Shown here: positions 33,153-44,907 of the stretch, one piece after another
Layout: each line of letters opens with the position of its first letter
Position numbering within the stretch: position 1 is the first letter of the stretch
Notes under the pieces: generated by a model
Databases searched by the model: none
The model's input: the letters and a program-made list of their open reading frames with translations, nothing else
Told to the model about the DNA's origin: nothing
Source: Ligustrum vulgare
Taxonomy: Eukaryota > Streptophyta > Magnoliopsida > Lamiales > Oleaceae
Assembly: GCA_963555705.1 (NCBI GenBank)
Contig: OY743190.1
Span: forward strand, 20,405,491 to 20,469,490
Direction of reading: 5' to 3'
DNA length: 64,000 nt
Program-made: the position numbers and the translations under genes

Positions 33153-33922
33153 TGATGAGAATCGAGAAAGTCAAACCTCGATGCACGTGCCTATGGGACC
33201 CATGACAAGATCTGATGCCAAGAAGGTTTAAGATTCGAGGCTAAACAATGTGAATAAGTCAAGAAAAGAAGCCAAGAATCAAGTTGGAGCCAAAAATTAA
33301 AAAGAAAATGGACTCAGCCAATTTTGGTCGATCGAAAGTCATTCTGGTTGACCAAAACTTTGCAGAGATTTTGGGGTGCAGCCTCAGTCGTGTTCGGCTG
33401 AGGATTGTTCGACCGAAAGGGACATTTCAGTTGACCATATGATCGGTCGAAAATATTTCGGTGGACCGGTTCGGTCGACCGAAACACCCTGTTTCAAAAA
33501 AATGGGGATTTTCTTTCAATTTCCGATTGTATTCGTTTTACCCATTTTTTGTACAATAAATACTCTTTTCATTTGAAACCCTAGAATTAACTTGGTTTTT
33601 CAATGGAATGCTCTTAAGAGCTTGGTCATGAGACTCCTCTCTTGGGTGAGGTAAAATCCCATCTCTTTGCTCTTGTAGTATCTTTAGGAAATTAATCAAC
33701 TACATTGTGAGTATTATTATTCTTGTATTTGTTGTTGATTTTTGCCACCTTGAAATTTGTTTAGTTGATACCCATTGACCTTTTTTTTAATCAATGAATT
33801 TTGTGTTATATTTAAATTTGGGTTAAGTTGTTTTATCACTTATTTTACTATTTTAGATTTCTTGGGAAGATTCAAAATAGTTGTGGAAATTCTTGGTCAA
33901 TATACCAAGGGGGTTCGCATCA
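33153..33922 (+). repeat. 5' LTR of element C
   Basis: TGATGAGAATC to GCATCA. Between 33324 and 33483 it holds several variants of GGTCGACCGAAA (for example at 33471-33483), a palindrome-centred motif placed upstream of an ACAATAAATACT TATA-like box at about 33551. The PBS TGGTATCAGAG follows at 33925-33935, and the leader to 34514 has a long A-rich run near 33990. Confidence 0.9.
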
Positions 33923-34514
33923 TTTGGTATCAGAGATTGACTCTAATTTGGTAAACATATCATTTACATTATTGTTGTTGTTCTTCATATGAAAAAAAAA
34001 AAAAGAAAAAAGAAAAGAAAAGAAAATTCAAGAAAAATTGGAAAATTCCATATGTCCATGAGTATTTCTTGATCATTACATATTGGGTATTGTCTTTATT
34101 CTCATTCTTGAGATTGTTGAGGCTTACAATTCATCAAACATTCCTAATTCCATGTTATTCAAACTTTGCTTACAAAGTGTTTGATAAATTGCTCCAAATA
34201 GAGCTTTCGTGTTAAAATCCACTTTTCTCTACACCAAATACTTCTTAGTCAATTACTTGTTCCTTGTCAAGCCTTTGTGACCTTGTTCTTTTGAAAATTT
34301 GTCCTACAAATTCATAGCCATCTTCTTGTGTTTTATCAAGTAAAGAAAATTCCACATGCTCTTGTGCCTACCCATTCCTACATCTCTTGCTTGTATGTGG
34401 TTTCATGCTTCACAAGAATTATATCTCTCAATCTAGTTGATTATGTTCCTTGCAAATTTGAGTGAAACACAAGAGAAATATATTCTTGTGGGAATACTTT
34501 CACACTTGCACACC

Positions 34515-35513
34515 ATGTCAAATTTCAGTACTCAAACTGAAGACTTGAAGGAATTATTGCAAACTTTTTCAATCACCATGGCTAGGAAATTGGAGAAGAT
34601 TGAGGGAGGGTTAGAAAGGTTAGCAACAAAAGGGAAGAATACATCAACTAGTAATGGAGGAGAGGGAAGGGATAATGGAAGAATGAGGAATAAATGTGGA
34701 GATGTTTTGGTTGATGATGGGAGAATGAGAAGGAAGAATAGAAAAGAAGTTAGGGGTAAATGTGGGGATGTTTTGAGAAATGATGGGGATGGTGAACAAA
34801 ATGGGAGTATGAATAGGAAAAGAAGAGAGTGGTTGGACGATAGGAGAATTTTAGTTGGTAAAAATATTGATAGTATGAGAATGCAAAATTCATCACTCCA
34901 TGGGATGAGTAAAAGTGGAGAAGTAGAGTTGGAGATGAATGCTAGGCCACCAACATCTTTGGCCCATGATAATGAGAGGGAGAAGCATGGAGGAAATACT
35001 TTCTACATTAGATGCCTTGTGGGGGATACAGCATGTAGTCTCATTATAGATGGGGAGAGTGACACGAATTTGGTGAGTGTTAGTAGAGTGAAAGAATTTA
35101 GATTACCGGTAATGAAGCATCCTAATCCTTATATATTGCAAATGTTGAATGACTATGGGGAGGTGGGAGTGAGTAAGCAAGTTCTTCTTATTTTCAACAT
35201 TGGAACCTGTAGTGATCAAGTGGTATGTGATGTAGTTCCTATACACAATACTCACATAATTTTGGGGAAACCTTGGCAATGTGAGCGAAATGTGAATCAT
35301 GATAGGAGGAGGAACCGGTATAGCTTCAAAATGAATGGAAAAAAGGTTGTGATCCTATCTTTGAGCCCGGAAGAAATATGCAAGGACCAAATGAAGCTCA
35401 AGAAGGAATTTGAGGAAGAAAATGAGAAAAAGAAAATGAAGAAGAAAAGAAAAAGGAGAAAGAAAATGAAAATGAAAATGAAAATTCGATTGAGAAATTT
35501 GATGACAACATAA
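34515..35513 (+). CDS. Element C Gag-protease with capsid deletion
   Basis: Start chosen at ATG 34515 (MSNFSTQTEDLKELLQTF), matching the gag start of D. A Lys/Arg/Gly-rich region follows, then SMRMQNSSLHGMSKSG, which looks like the first motif of the capsid (IKM.IPSF.GKSD). It is joined at once to the segment just before the protease (NTFYIRCLV), so the capsid core and zinc knuckle are missing although the frame stays open. The protease motif reads IIDGESDTNLVS instead of [10 protein letters not shown] Lys-rich tail ends the frame. Confidence 0.7.
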   Translation: MSNFSTQTEDLKELLQTFSITMARKLEKIEGGLERLATKGKNTSTSNGGEGRDNGRMRNKCGDVLVDDGRMRRKNRKEVRGKCGDVLRNDGDGEQNGSMNRKRREWLDDRRILVGKNIDSMRMQNSSLHGMSKSGEVELEMNARPPTSLAHDNEREKHGGNTFYIRCLVGDTACSLIIDGESDTNLVSVSRVKEFRLPVMKHPNPYILQMLNDYGEVGVSKQVLLIFNIGTCSDQVVCDVVPIHNTHIILGKPWQCERNVNHDRRRNRYSFKMNGKKVVILSLSPEEICKDQMKLKKEFEEENEKKKMKKKRKRRKKMKMKMKIRLRNLMTT

Positions 35514-35525
35514 AAGTGAGGCTAA

Positions 35526-37110
35526 ATGAGAGTTGGGACCACGACCCTAGAAAAAGGTGAGAAATTGAGAGTTGGAGCCACGACTCCAGAAAAAGGAGAG
35601 ATGAGAGAAGAACCGAGAGTGGAGGTTTCTACCTCAGAAAAAGATGAGGGAGTGTTGAGTGCCACCAAGAAAATGGAGAGAAGAGATCATACAAAAATGT
35701 TCTTTACTCTTGAATATTCTAACAATGCCCTCCCTAGCTTGGTTACTTCTTTGAGGCAGGAGATTGTGAGGCCGACTTATCAAAGCAATTGAGAACTCAA
35801 AAGTCATGCCGAGTGGAAGAACTTCATGGAGATATTTTCCTACCACAATAAATACAATCAAGGTAAAGAAAATGTCGTAACCGATGCAACATCTAGGAGG
35901 TATGCTCCTAACACTTCTTCGAGAGCAATGTTATTATATTTGGAATACATTAAAGGATTGTATGACATTGACGTGGACTTGACAAATGAAATTTTTTCTT
36001 GTGAAAATGTTGCATGTAATGAAGGTCATTGGCATGATAAATTTCTCATTTGTAAATCCAAATTTTTGTATGTGCCTAATTGTTTGAGTGCCAACTCATT
36101 TTGTATTAAACATGTTCAGGGCATGCATGTTAATAATTCGAATTTGTTAAACATTTATGAATCATGTTGTGAGCAATATTTTGATGGATTCTATAGGCAA
36201 GATAATTATTTGTTTTGGAAAATTGGATTGTTTTTTTTTAAATGTGTCATGCGCGAATTGCTAGTTGGAGAGACACATGATAGTTATTTGATGAGGCGAT
36301 TTAAAATCTAATTTTAAGATTAGTGCTAACCATGTTGGCATTTTTAGTGAATACCGAACTTGCAAAATGACTAAACTCAAATTTTTGCCCCAAGAATTCC
36401 ATATATATTTGCCCGTCATGAGTAAACCTTGGATTACTAATTCTATGAATTTTATGGTGGGTTTATTTAGGTCAAAGAAAGAAAATGATGTTATTTTTGT
36501 GATTTTTGGTAGGAGTATTAAAATGTCACATTTGATTGCATGTCATGAAACCAACAATGTTATCAACATAGCTAATCTTTTCTTTTCTTTTGGGAAGTCG
36601 TGCGATTGCATGAAGTTGGTGCTAATTTTGTGGTTGTGAAATTTGCTTGCAATTTAATTGCTCATCCTATTAGCAAATTTTCTCCACTTGATGTTGCTTA
36701 TGGCCCTAGCCTACTAACTCTTTAGAGCTTGATGCACTTGTTTATTAATGGAACTGTTAGTTTAGGTAGGCATAAAAAGGAATATTTGGTTGAGCCCCTG
36801 AGAGAGCAGGGCGAGCTTCATTTTGGGGCGTATATTGAAAAATGTACTTCCAATCCAAACCAAAATCGAATGCGAGTTGTATTTGACCCGGGTGGTTGGA
36901 TGTTGTTCTTTTGGAGGAAAGAACGGGTTCCCGATCGAATAAAAATCCAAATTGCTACTCTGCGGCGTTGGCTCATTTCAAGCTCTTGGCAACACCTACA
37001 ATTGATTTTGCACGGTGAGTCTAAAATCTCAGTTACATTTATTGTGTCTGAATTTTTTATTTTTTTGTAGATGTCGATTTGCGGTCGAATCTCTTTCAAG
37101 ATGGAGAAGA
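35526..37110 (+). pseudogene. Element C pol remnant without RT and RNase H
   Basis: The linker ([20 protein letters not shown]) leads to SLVTSLRQE, the residues before RT, then to RPTYQSN, and jumps near 35790 to WKNFMEIFSYHNKYNQGKE, which lies after RNase H. About 1.1 kb of catalytic sequence is therefore deleted. The integrase has lost its first catalytic Asp (VIFGRSIKMSH) and the part carrying the second Asp and the Glu. The C-terminal module survives as VVFDPGGWM and FWRKERVPDR. Confidence 0.8.
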
Positions 37111-37231
37111 TGATTAGAATCACGAAGGTCCAACTTCATTGCACGAACCCGTGACCCAAAATGTCACAAGATCAAAGTTCAAGGGGTCTCACGAAATTGC
37201 ATTCAAACAAGATTCGAGATCGAATTATTTT

Positions 37232-37245
37232 TAAGAGGGAGGGGA
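37232..37245 (+). other. Polypurine tract of element C
   Basis: AAGAGGGAGGGGA immediately precedes the 3' LTR, nearly identical to the tract of element B. Confidence 0.8.
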
Positions 37246-38005
37246 TGATGAGAACTGAGAAAGTCAAACCTCGATGCACGTGCCTGTGGAACTCATGACA
37301 AGATCCGATGCCAAGGAGGTTCAAGATTCGAGGCTAAACAATGTGAATAAGTCAAGAAAAGAAGACAAGAATCAAGTTGGAGACAAAAATAAAAAATAAA
37401 ATGGACTCAGTCAATTTCGGTCGACCGAAAGTCATTCCGGTCAACATAAACTCTGCAGAGATTTTGGGGTGCAGCCTCAGTCGCGTTCAGCTAAGGATTG
37501 GTCGAGCGAAAGGGACATTTCGGTCAACCATATGATTGACCAAAATATTTTCGATCGACTGAAACATCAGTTTCAGAAAAACGGGATTTTTCTTGCAATT
37601 TCTGAATTTATTCATTTTACCCATATTTTGTAAAATAAATACTGTTTTCATTTGAAACCCTAGAATTAACTTGGTTGTTCAATGGAATGCTCTTGAGAGC
37701 TTGGTCATGAGACTCCTCTCTTGGGTGAGGTAAAATCTCATCTCTTTGCTCTTGTATTATCTTTAGGAAATTAATCAACTACATTGTGAGTATTATTATT
37801 CTTGTATTTGTTGTTAATTTTCACCACTTTGAAATATGTTTAGTTGATACCTATTTGGCTTAATTTTTCTTAATCAATGAATTTTAGGTTAGATTTAAAC
37901 TTGGGCTAAGGTGTCTTATCACTTAATTTATCATTTTAGCTTTCTTGGGAAGATTCAAAATAGTTGTGGGAATTCTTGGTCAATGTACCAAGGGGGTTTG
38001 CATCA
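37246..38005 (+). repeat. 3' LTR of element C
   Basis: It pairs with 33153-33922 and ends GCATCA before ATATG. The palindromic motif array is at about 37418-37567 and includes a perfect CGGTCGACCG at 37419-37428. Confidence 0.9.
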
Positions 38006-38324
38006 ATATGGGTCAACTAGAAACTTAGTAGGGTATAAAATATTGCATTTTCTTAATAAGTCTACCTCCCTTCGTAGTCATATTGACTCAGGTTATTAAG
38101 TCCTTCGGGTTATTTCAAAACCCAGTACCCTTTGATCTTAAAATAATCGAGGACTTACCGACCTAAATCTCATTACATGGGTTAATTAGAAAGCTTAAGA
38201 GAGTGGTAAAGTTACGAGCACCCATCACACAATATATATATATCATGCATTTGCACTTACATAAAGGTTTAGATTAATAGTGGGTTTAAATTACTAAGTA
38301 TAAGATCAGATGTCGAAGCACTCA
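38006..38324 (+). other. Element E segment between insertions C and D
   Basis: It starts with the duplicated ATATG of C and ends with ACTCA, the target site of D. It repeats motifs of the sequence left of C (ACCGACCTAAA) and carries a short TA run near 38230. Confidence 0.55.
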
Positions 38325-39022
38325 TGATAAGAATCAAGGGGGTCAATCAAGGCCAAGAAGTTCAAGGGTTAATGGCGGGACTCGTTCACAAAATATGGAG
38401 TCGAGCCCAAATGGATGACATCGTCAATTTTGACATCACTTGCATCGAGACACCCTAAGTACGAGGCCCCAAGGGGCTCAAGGTTCAAGGCTAAAACAAG
38501 TGACTCAGTCGTAGAAGGAGCCAAGAATCAAGTGAGGAATCAAAAATAAAAAGGAGCTAATCGGAGGCCCACGTGATTCGCGCGGGCGAGGCGGCAGTAT
38601 GTTTTGGCGATCGGCACGCGATCGCGTGGCTATTTAGCAGACAGAATTTTTGCAAGTTCTTAGCCGTTTTTTAAATTATTTCTTTTCTTTTGTCTTGTAC
38701 TATAAATACTAAACTTGTCTCAAACCCTAACTTAGCTTGGATATTTGGTGACTCTTTGGAGCATTTTGAGAGGTAAAAACTCATTTCTTATCTTGTAACT
38801 CTTTTGGGAATTTCTTCTACTTCCTATCGTGATTATTTTCTTGTGTAGTTATTGTTTCCAGAAACATCTTGGAATTTGTTTCATTCTCTCCATTGGGTTA
38901 GGGTTAATTTCCTTATAAATTTGGTTAGGATAAAGTTGGGTCAAGATTTATCACTTTTCTTCCCATTTTTAGCTTTCTTGGGTTGATGGATTTTTGGGTT
39001 AAACACCAAAGGCCTTGCACCA
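38325..39022 (+). repeat. 5' LTR of element D
   Basis: TGATAAGAATC to GCACCA, about 110 bases shorter than the 3' copy because of internal deletions, including part of the palindrome array. GCGATCG-type motifs lie at about 38570-38637, upstream of an ACTATAAATACT TATA box near 38699. Confidence 0.85.
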
Positions 39023-39653
39023 TTTGATATCAGAACTTAGCTATAAATTGGTAAATCTATCTTTATATTCTTGTACTTGTTCATCATCCATTAAAAAAAA
39101 TGAAAAATTAAAAAAAAATTGGAAAATTTTTATACCCATGAGTATTTCTTAATTCCTACATCTTGGGTATTGTTATTGTTGTTGCCTTTGAGTTTTTGAG
39201 GAAAAAAACACTTGTGTATTTGTGCAAATTCAAAGTGAGCCTACTAAGTGTTTGATAAAATGCCTCAAGGAGAACTTTCATATTAAATCCTACTTTTCAA
39301 ACACCAAGAACATTCCTAGTTGATTACTTTCCCTTTTATCTAGCTTATTGTGATCATACATTTGAAAACATTTTCCCATAAACTCAATTCTCATTTTCTT
39401 GTAAAATAGCAAGCAAAGAAATTATACTTGCTATTGTGTCAATCTTTCCTGACTTCCTTGTTTTTGGTTTGTGGAATTTTGCTACACAAGAATTGATTTC
39501 TCAATATAGTTGACTACCTACCTTGGAGAGTTTGAGTAAGAAAAATTGGAGTGGAAAAAGGCAATAGTGGTGAGCTCATTAGAGGCTAAAAGCCTAAATT
39601 GAGTGAAAATACGAGTGATACATCTTGTGAGGACACTTTGACACTTGCACACC

Positions 39654-40861
39654 ATGTCCAAGACTAATGCTTCAAGTGGGCAAGATTCTAATGCCCAAAC
39701 TCAAGAATTGAGAGACATGATACAAGCTCTCACGGTTACAATGACGAGACAAATGGAGGAAATGGGAGGAAGGTTGGAGTGAATATTAGAAAGGTTGGAG
39801 ACTAGGGTGGGAAGTCCCACCACCAAGGGATAATAATGATAGGATGGTGATAGAAGAAGAGCTAGAGATGAATATGATGATGATGACGACGACGACGACG
39901 ACGACGAAGACGACTACTTGGAGAGTGAAGGGGGTAGTGACCAAAATTGGAACATGGGTAGAAATAGAGGAGGTTGGAATGTTAGAGGGTTTGATCGAGG
40001 TCATAGGAGGAATCATAAAGCTATAGATGGGGTGGATGGTAATCTTGGAAGTATAAAAATGAGGATTCCTTCTTTCCATGGGAAAAGTGATCCAGATGCT
40101 TACTTAGAATGGGAACGGAAGATGGAGTTGATCTTCGAGTGCCATCGATACTCAGAAGATAAAAAGTTTAAGTTAGCAGCGGTGGAGTTTGTCGACTATG
40201 CCTTAGCTTGGTGGGATAATTTATTACTCACTAGGAGAATGAGTTTTGAGGGTAGTGTTGATACTTGGGATGAGTAGAAGAGTCTCATGAGAAAGAGATT
40301 TGTTCCTAATCATTATTATAGGATGCTCTATCAAAGATTACAATATCTTACTGAAGGTTCTAGAGGGGTAGAGGATTACTAAAAGGAGTTGGAGAAGACC
40401 ATAATGAGAGCTAACATAGAAGAGGATAGGGAGGCCACCATGGCTCGATTTATGAGTGGATTGAATAAGGAGATAGCCAATATAGTAGAGTTGTTCCATT
40501 ATGTTGAAATGGAGGAATTGGTGCATATGGCTATCAAGGTAGAGGATCAATTGAAGAAGAAGGACCAATTTAAAAAGAAAGGACAAGAAAAGAATTTGGG
40601 GATCCTAGTTCTACTTGGAAGTCTAAGTGGAGGAATGAGAAGGGTGATGAAATGTCACCTAAGGACAAAATTGAATCATCCAAGGGGAAGGAAGTTGAAT
40701 TCATTAAGGATAAGCCCAAGGTTGTCCCTACTACTTCAAGAAGTAGAGATATTGAGAGTTTCAAATATAGGTGTCGGGGGCATTATTCACATAATTTCCC
40801 TAACAATAGAGTGGTGTTCATTAAAAATGGGGAGTATTACTCGGGAGATGAAGAGGAGTAA
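39654..40861 (+). pseudogene. Element D gag
   Basis: The ATG at 39654 opens MSKTNASSGQDSNAQTQ. A TGA near 39780, TAG at 40275-40277 and TAA near 40380 break the frame, and a frameshift occurs near 40595. The capsid core is clear (IKMRIPSFHGKSDPDAYLEW, LAWWDNLL, RFMSGLNKEIANIVEL). The zinc knuckle is degraded (YRCRGHYSHNF). A GAC/GAT triplet run at about 39868-39912 lies in the N-terminal part. Confidence 0.85.
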
Positions 40862-40983
40862 GAGAGGGTGCAAGGGGAAATGATAGTGAGAGTGAGGAAG
40901 AAGATGTGGAGGGAGTTGTTAGTCCACTGAAGTCCTTAGTTACCATAAGATCTCTCAATACCCAAGCCAAAGTTGATGAAATG

Positions 40984-41610
40984 GCTTAGCAAAGAGAAAA
41001 TATTTTTCACACTAGGTGTCTTGTGAGAGATAAATTTTGTATCATCATCATTGATGGAGGAAGTTGCACAAATTTAGCTAGCACTAGCATAGTGGAGAGG
41101 TTGGGATTATCGGCGATGTCACATCCTAGTCCCTATAAATTTTAATAGTTGAGTGATTATGAGGAGTTGAAGGTAAGTAAGCAAGTACTTCTTACTTTCA
41201 ACATTGAGACATATAATGATGAAGTACTTTGTGATATGGTTCCCATGCAAGCTACACATATACTTTTGGGTAGGCCTTGGAAATATGATAGGAAAGTGGT
41301 GCATGATGGGAGGAAAAATAGGTATAGCTTCCAAATGAATGGGAAACCCGTGACACTACTACCTTTGAGTCCAGAAGAAGTTTATAAGGATCAATTGCTC
41401 AAAAGAGAGGAGGACGATGAAAAGGGAAAAAGAAAAAAGAAAGTGGATGTGACTGGGGAACAAAGAGAGAGTGGAAAAAAAGGTGAAAAGAGTAGTGAGA
41501 GAAAAAGTGAGGGGGAGAAGGAGAAGAGAAAGAGGGCAAAAGAGGTTAAGAAAAAAATGCATTTTTATGCTAATAATGGTGATGTGGAGAGGACTTTAAA
41601 GGAAAATTAA
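40984..41610 (+). pseudogene. Element D protease
   Basis: [19 protein letters not shown] is intact, followed by two stops, then a block with DEVLCDMVPMQATHILLGRP and YSFQMNGKPVTLLPLSPEEV. A Lys/Glu-rich linker ends in TAA at 41608-41610, after which RT-proximal residues continue in the same frame, showing that gag-protease and RT were one frame in this family. Confidence 0.85.
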
Positions 41611-42836
41611 CAAATACTTTTGATGGTGTATAAGGAGTCCCTCCTTACACTTGATGAATATCACACTTCTCTCCCCAATTTAGCTACCTCTTTGTTGCAA
41701 GAATTTGAAGATGTCTTTCCGGAGGAGATGACTAGTGGACTTCAACCCATTAGAGGCATCGAGTAACAAATTGATTTTATTCCTAGAGCCATCATTCCAA
41801 AAAGACAGGCATACCGAAGCAACCCCGAAGAGACCAAAGAACTCGAAGAGTAAGTTGAGGAGTTGATGAGCAAATGATATATTCGTGAGAGCATGAGTCC
41901 TTGTGTCGTGTCCGTGCTAATAGTGCCCAAGAAGGATGGAGCCTATAGGATGTGTGTTGATTTCCTAGCCATCAACAACATAACAGTAAAGTATTGACAT
42001 CCTATTTCTAGCTTAGATGACATGCTAGATGAGTTACATGGTTCTTGCATTTTTAGTAAGATTGATTTGAGAAGTGGATATCACCAAATTAGGATGAGAG
42101 AAGGGGATGAATGAAAAACCGCATATAAAACTAAATATGGTTTATATGAATGTTAGGTTATGCCGTTTAGTCTCATTAATGCACTGAGCACTTTTACGGG
42201 GCTATTGAATTATATTTTGTGTGCATTTATTGGAAAATTTTTGGTAGTTTACTTTGATGATATTTTGATCTATAGAAAGAATTTGGATGAGCATGTTGAA
42301 CACTTGAGATGTGTGCTTTTGGTTTTAAAAGAAGAAAAATGTACGCAAATCTCAAAAAGGGTAATTTTTGCATGGAAAGTGTTGTATTTCTTGGTTTTAT
42401 TGTGAGTATTGTGAGTAATAAAGGCATTGAAGTTGACAATGAAAATGTTAAGGCCATCAAGGAGTGGCCAACACCAAAAAGGGTCACTGAGGTAAGAAGT
42501 TTGCATGGATTAGCTAGTTTTAATCGTTGTTTTGTCAAAAACTTTAGTACACTAGCTTCACCACTTACCGAGATAGTTAAAAAGCATGTAGGGTTTAAAT
42601 GGAAAAAAGAACAAGAGAGCTTTTAATGAAATAAAAGAAAGATTGTGCACCACACCCGTTTTAGCCTTACCTAATTTTGACGAGACTTTCGAAATTGAAT
42701 GTGATGCTTTAGGGATAGGTATTGGAGCAATTCTAATGCAAGAGAAGAGGCCCATTGCATACTTTAGTGAAAAACTCAATGGGGCCACATTGAACACCCA
42801 ACATATGACAAAGAACTCTATGCCTTGATAAGGGTA
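41611..42836 (+). pseudogene. Element D reverse transcriptase and partial RNase H
   Basis: Recognisable as RT by [24 protein letters not shown] and the surrounding blocks, with at least six in-frame stops, several at positions where B has Trp, Arg or Gln codons. RNase H begins ([26 protein letters not shown]) but its second half is missing: the sequence jumps near 42855 to the integrase-proximal GAKLLGFECIKDLY. Confidence 0.85.
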
Positions 42837-42858
42837 TTGGAGACATGATATCACTAAT

Positions 42859-44097
42859 TTGGGCGCAAAATTGTTAGGCTTTGAATGTATTAAAGATTTG
42901 TATGTGAATGATGTGGATCTTGCAAGAAAATTTGTGTCTTGTGAAAGGGTTGCATGTGACAAATATTATAGGCATGAAGGGTTTTTGCTTCTTGAAAATA
43001 AACTTTGTATGCCTAATTGTTCTTTGAGGGAGTTGTTAGTGAGGGAGGTTTAATGGGTCATTTTGGTGTGAAAAGAACTTTTTGGAAATTTTATTAAAAT
43101 ACTTAAAATGAGGAGGGATATAGAAAAGATTTGTTCTAGGTGCATCACGTGTATGAAAGAAAAGTCCAAAGTCGCGCCTCATAGGTTATTCACTTCCCTA
43201 CTGGTTCCTAGCGAACCATAGATCGAGATTTCTATGAATTTTATTTTGGGCTTACCTAGGTCTAAGAAAGGGAGTGACTCCATCTTTGTGGTTGTTGATA
43301 GGTTTAGCAATATGACCCACTTAATTGCTTGTCATAAAACGGATGATGACCATCACATAGCCGACCTTTTCTTTAAGGAGATAGTGAGGCTTCATGGCAT
43401 TCCTAGAAGCATTGTGTTGGATAGAGATGTGAAATTTCTTAGCTATTTTTGGAAGGTTTTGTGAGGAAAATTGAGCACTAAACTTTTATTTTGAACTACT
43501 TGTCACCCCAAAACCGATAGTCAAACCGAAATGGTTAATAGAACATTAACATAACTCCTTCGCACTATCCTTAAAAGCAATCTAAAAAGTTGGGAAGAAA
43601 GTCTACCTTTTGTTGAGTTTTCTTATAATAGAAATGTTCATTCTACTACAGGTTTTTCTCATTTTGAAATTGTTTATGGTTTTAATCCACAAACTCCTTT
43701 AGATTTGATTCCTTTTCCTATTGATGAAAGAGGTAGTTTAAATGGAAAGAGAAAGATGGAGTTGGTCAAATCTCTTCCTGAGAAGGTCAAACTCCAAATC
43801 GAGAAAAATAATGAAAAATATGCTTCCAGTGCCAACAAAGCTAGAAAACATGTGTCATTCGAACTGGGTGATTGGGTGTGACTACATTTGAGGAAAGAGC
43901 GATTCCCAAACCAAAGAAAATCTAAATTGCAACCACGTGCGATGGCCCCTTTCAAGTCATTGAGAAAATTAATTAAAATGCTTACAAGCTTGACCTTCCA
44001 GGTGAGTACAATGTTTCAGCTTTTTTAATGTCTCTGATTTATCTCCTTTTGATGCAGGTGAAGATTCAAGGTTGAATCATTTTCAAGATGGAGGGGA
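42859..44097 (+). pseudogene. Element D integrase
   Basis: A zinc-finger region remnant, then [29 protein letters not shown] (first Asp) and [15 protein letters not shown] (second Asp), followed by the Glu block (SQTEMVNRTL). The GPF module and the tail before the LTR are frameshifted, ending in a PPT. Confidence 0.8.
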
Positions 44098-44907
44098 TGA
44101 TGAGAATTAAGGGGTTCAATCAAGTTAACCCTCGATTAGCGTGCCAGTGGGACCCATGACAAGATCCAAGGCCAAAGAAGTTCAAGAGTTAATGATGGGA
44201 CTCGTTCACGAAATATGGAGTCGAGCCCAAATGGATTACATCATCAATTCCGACATCATGTGCATCGAGGCAACCTAAGTACAAGACGCTAAGGAGGCTC
44301 AAGGTTCGAGGATAAAACAAGTGACTAAGTTGAAGGAGTCAAGAATCACGTGGGGAGTCAAAAAAAAAAAAAGGAGCTAACCGGAGGCCCACGCGATCGC
44401 GAGCCAGAAATAAGCGTGCGATCGTGAGGGAGAGGCTGGAAATGTGCTTTGGCGATCGCCACGCGATTACGAGGATTTACTCCATGCGATCGTGTGGCTA
44501 TTCAGCAGACAGAATTTTCTCGAGTTCTCAGCCTTTTTTAAAAATTATTTCTTTTCTTTTGTATTGTACTATAAACACTAAACTCATCTCAAACCCTAAC
44601 TTAGCTTGGATATTTGGTGACTCATTGGAATATTTTGAGCAGTAAAAATTCATTTCTTATCTTGTAACTCTTTTGGGAATTTCTTCAACTTCATATTGAG
44701 ATTATTTTCTTGTGTAGTTGTTTTTTCCACAAACATCTTATAATTTGTTTCATTCTCTCCATTGGGCAAGACTTCATTTCCTTAAAATTTTGGTTAGGAT
44801 AAATTTGGGTCAAGATTTATCACTTTTCTTACCATTTTTAGTTTTCTTGTGTTGATTTTAAATTGTTATGGGATTTTTTAGGTTAAACACAAAAGGTGTT
44901 CCCATCA
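44098..44907 (+). repeat. 3' LTR of element D
   Basis: 810 bp, TGATGAGAATT to CCCATCA. It contains at least five GCGATCG/GCGATTA-type motifs between 44388 and 44509, upstream of an ACTATAAACACT TATA box near 44568. Confidence 0.9.

Larger units (their letters stand above)
33153..38005 (+). mobile_element. Gypsy element C, CRM-like, internally deleted (non-autonomous)
   Basis: LTRs of 770 and 760 bp, target duplication ATATG (33148-33152 and 38006-38010), PBS at 33925 and a good PPT at 37232. It is related to B and D by its protease, its linker repeats ([11 protein letters not shown]) and its integrase. The capsid/nucleocapsid core and the whole RT/RNase H are missing, and the integrase core is damaged, so C would depend on another element's enzymes. 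Its LTRs look roughly 90% identical by eye, much older than B. Confidence 0.88.
38325..44907 (+). mobile_element. Gypsy element D, CRM-like, degenerate
   Basis: Target duplication ACTCA (38320-38324 and 44908-44912), LTRs at 38325-39022 and 44098-44907, a decayed PBS (TTGATATCAGAAC at about 39024) and a PPT (AGATGGAGGGGA) before the 3' LTR. All Gag-Pol parts are recognisable and similar to B, but many stops and frameshifts occur, so it is inactive. It sits in element E about 320 bases right of element C. Confidence 0.88.

Noticed and set aside
39844..40026. Frames with Met/Thr or Val/Ile runs on either strand
   Set aside because: Caused by the GAC/GAT triplet repeat in the gag of element D read in wrong frames.
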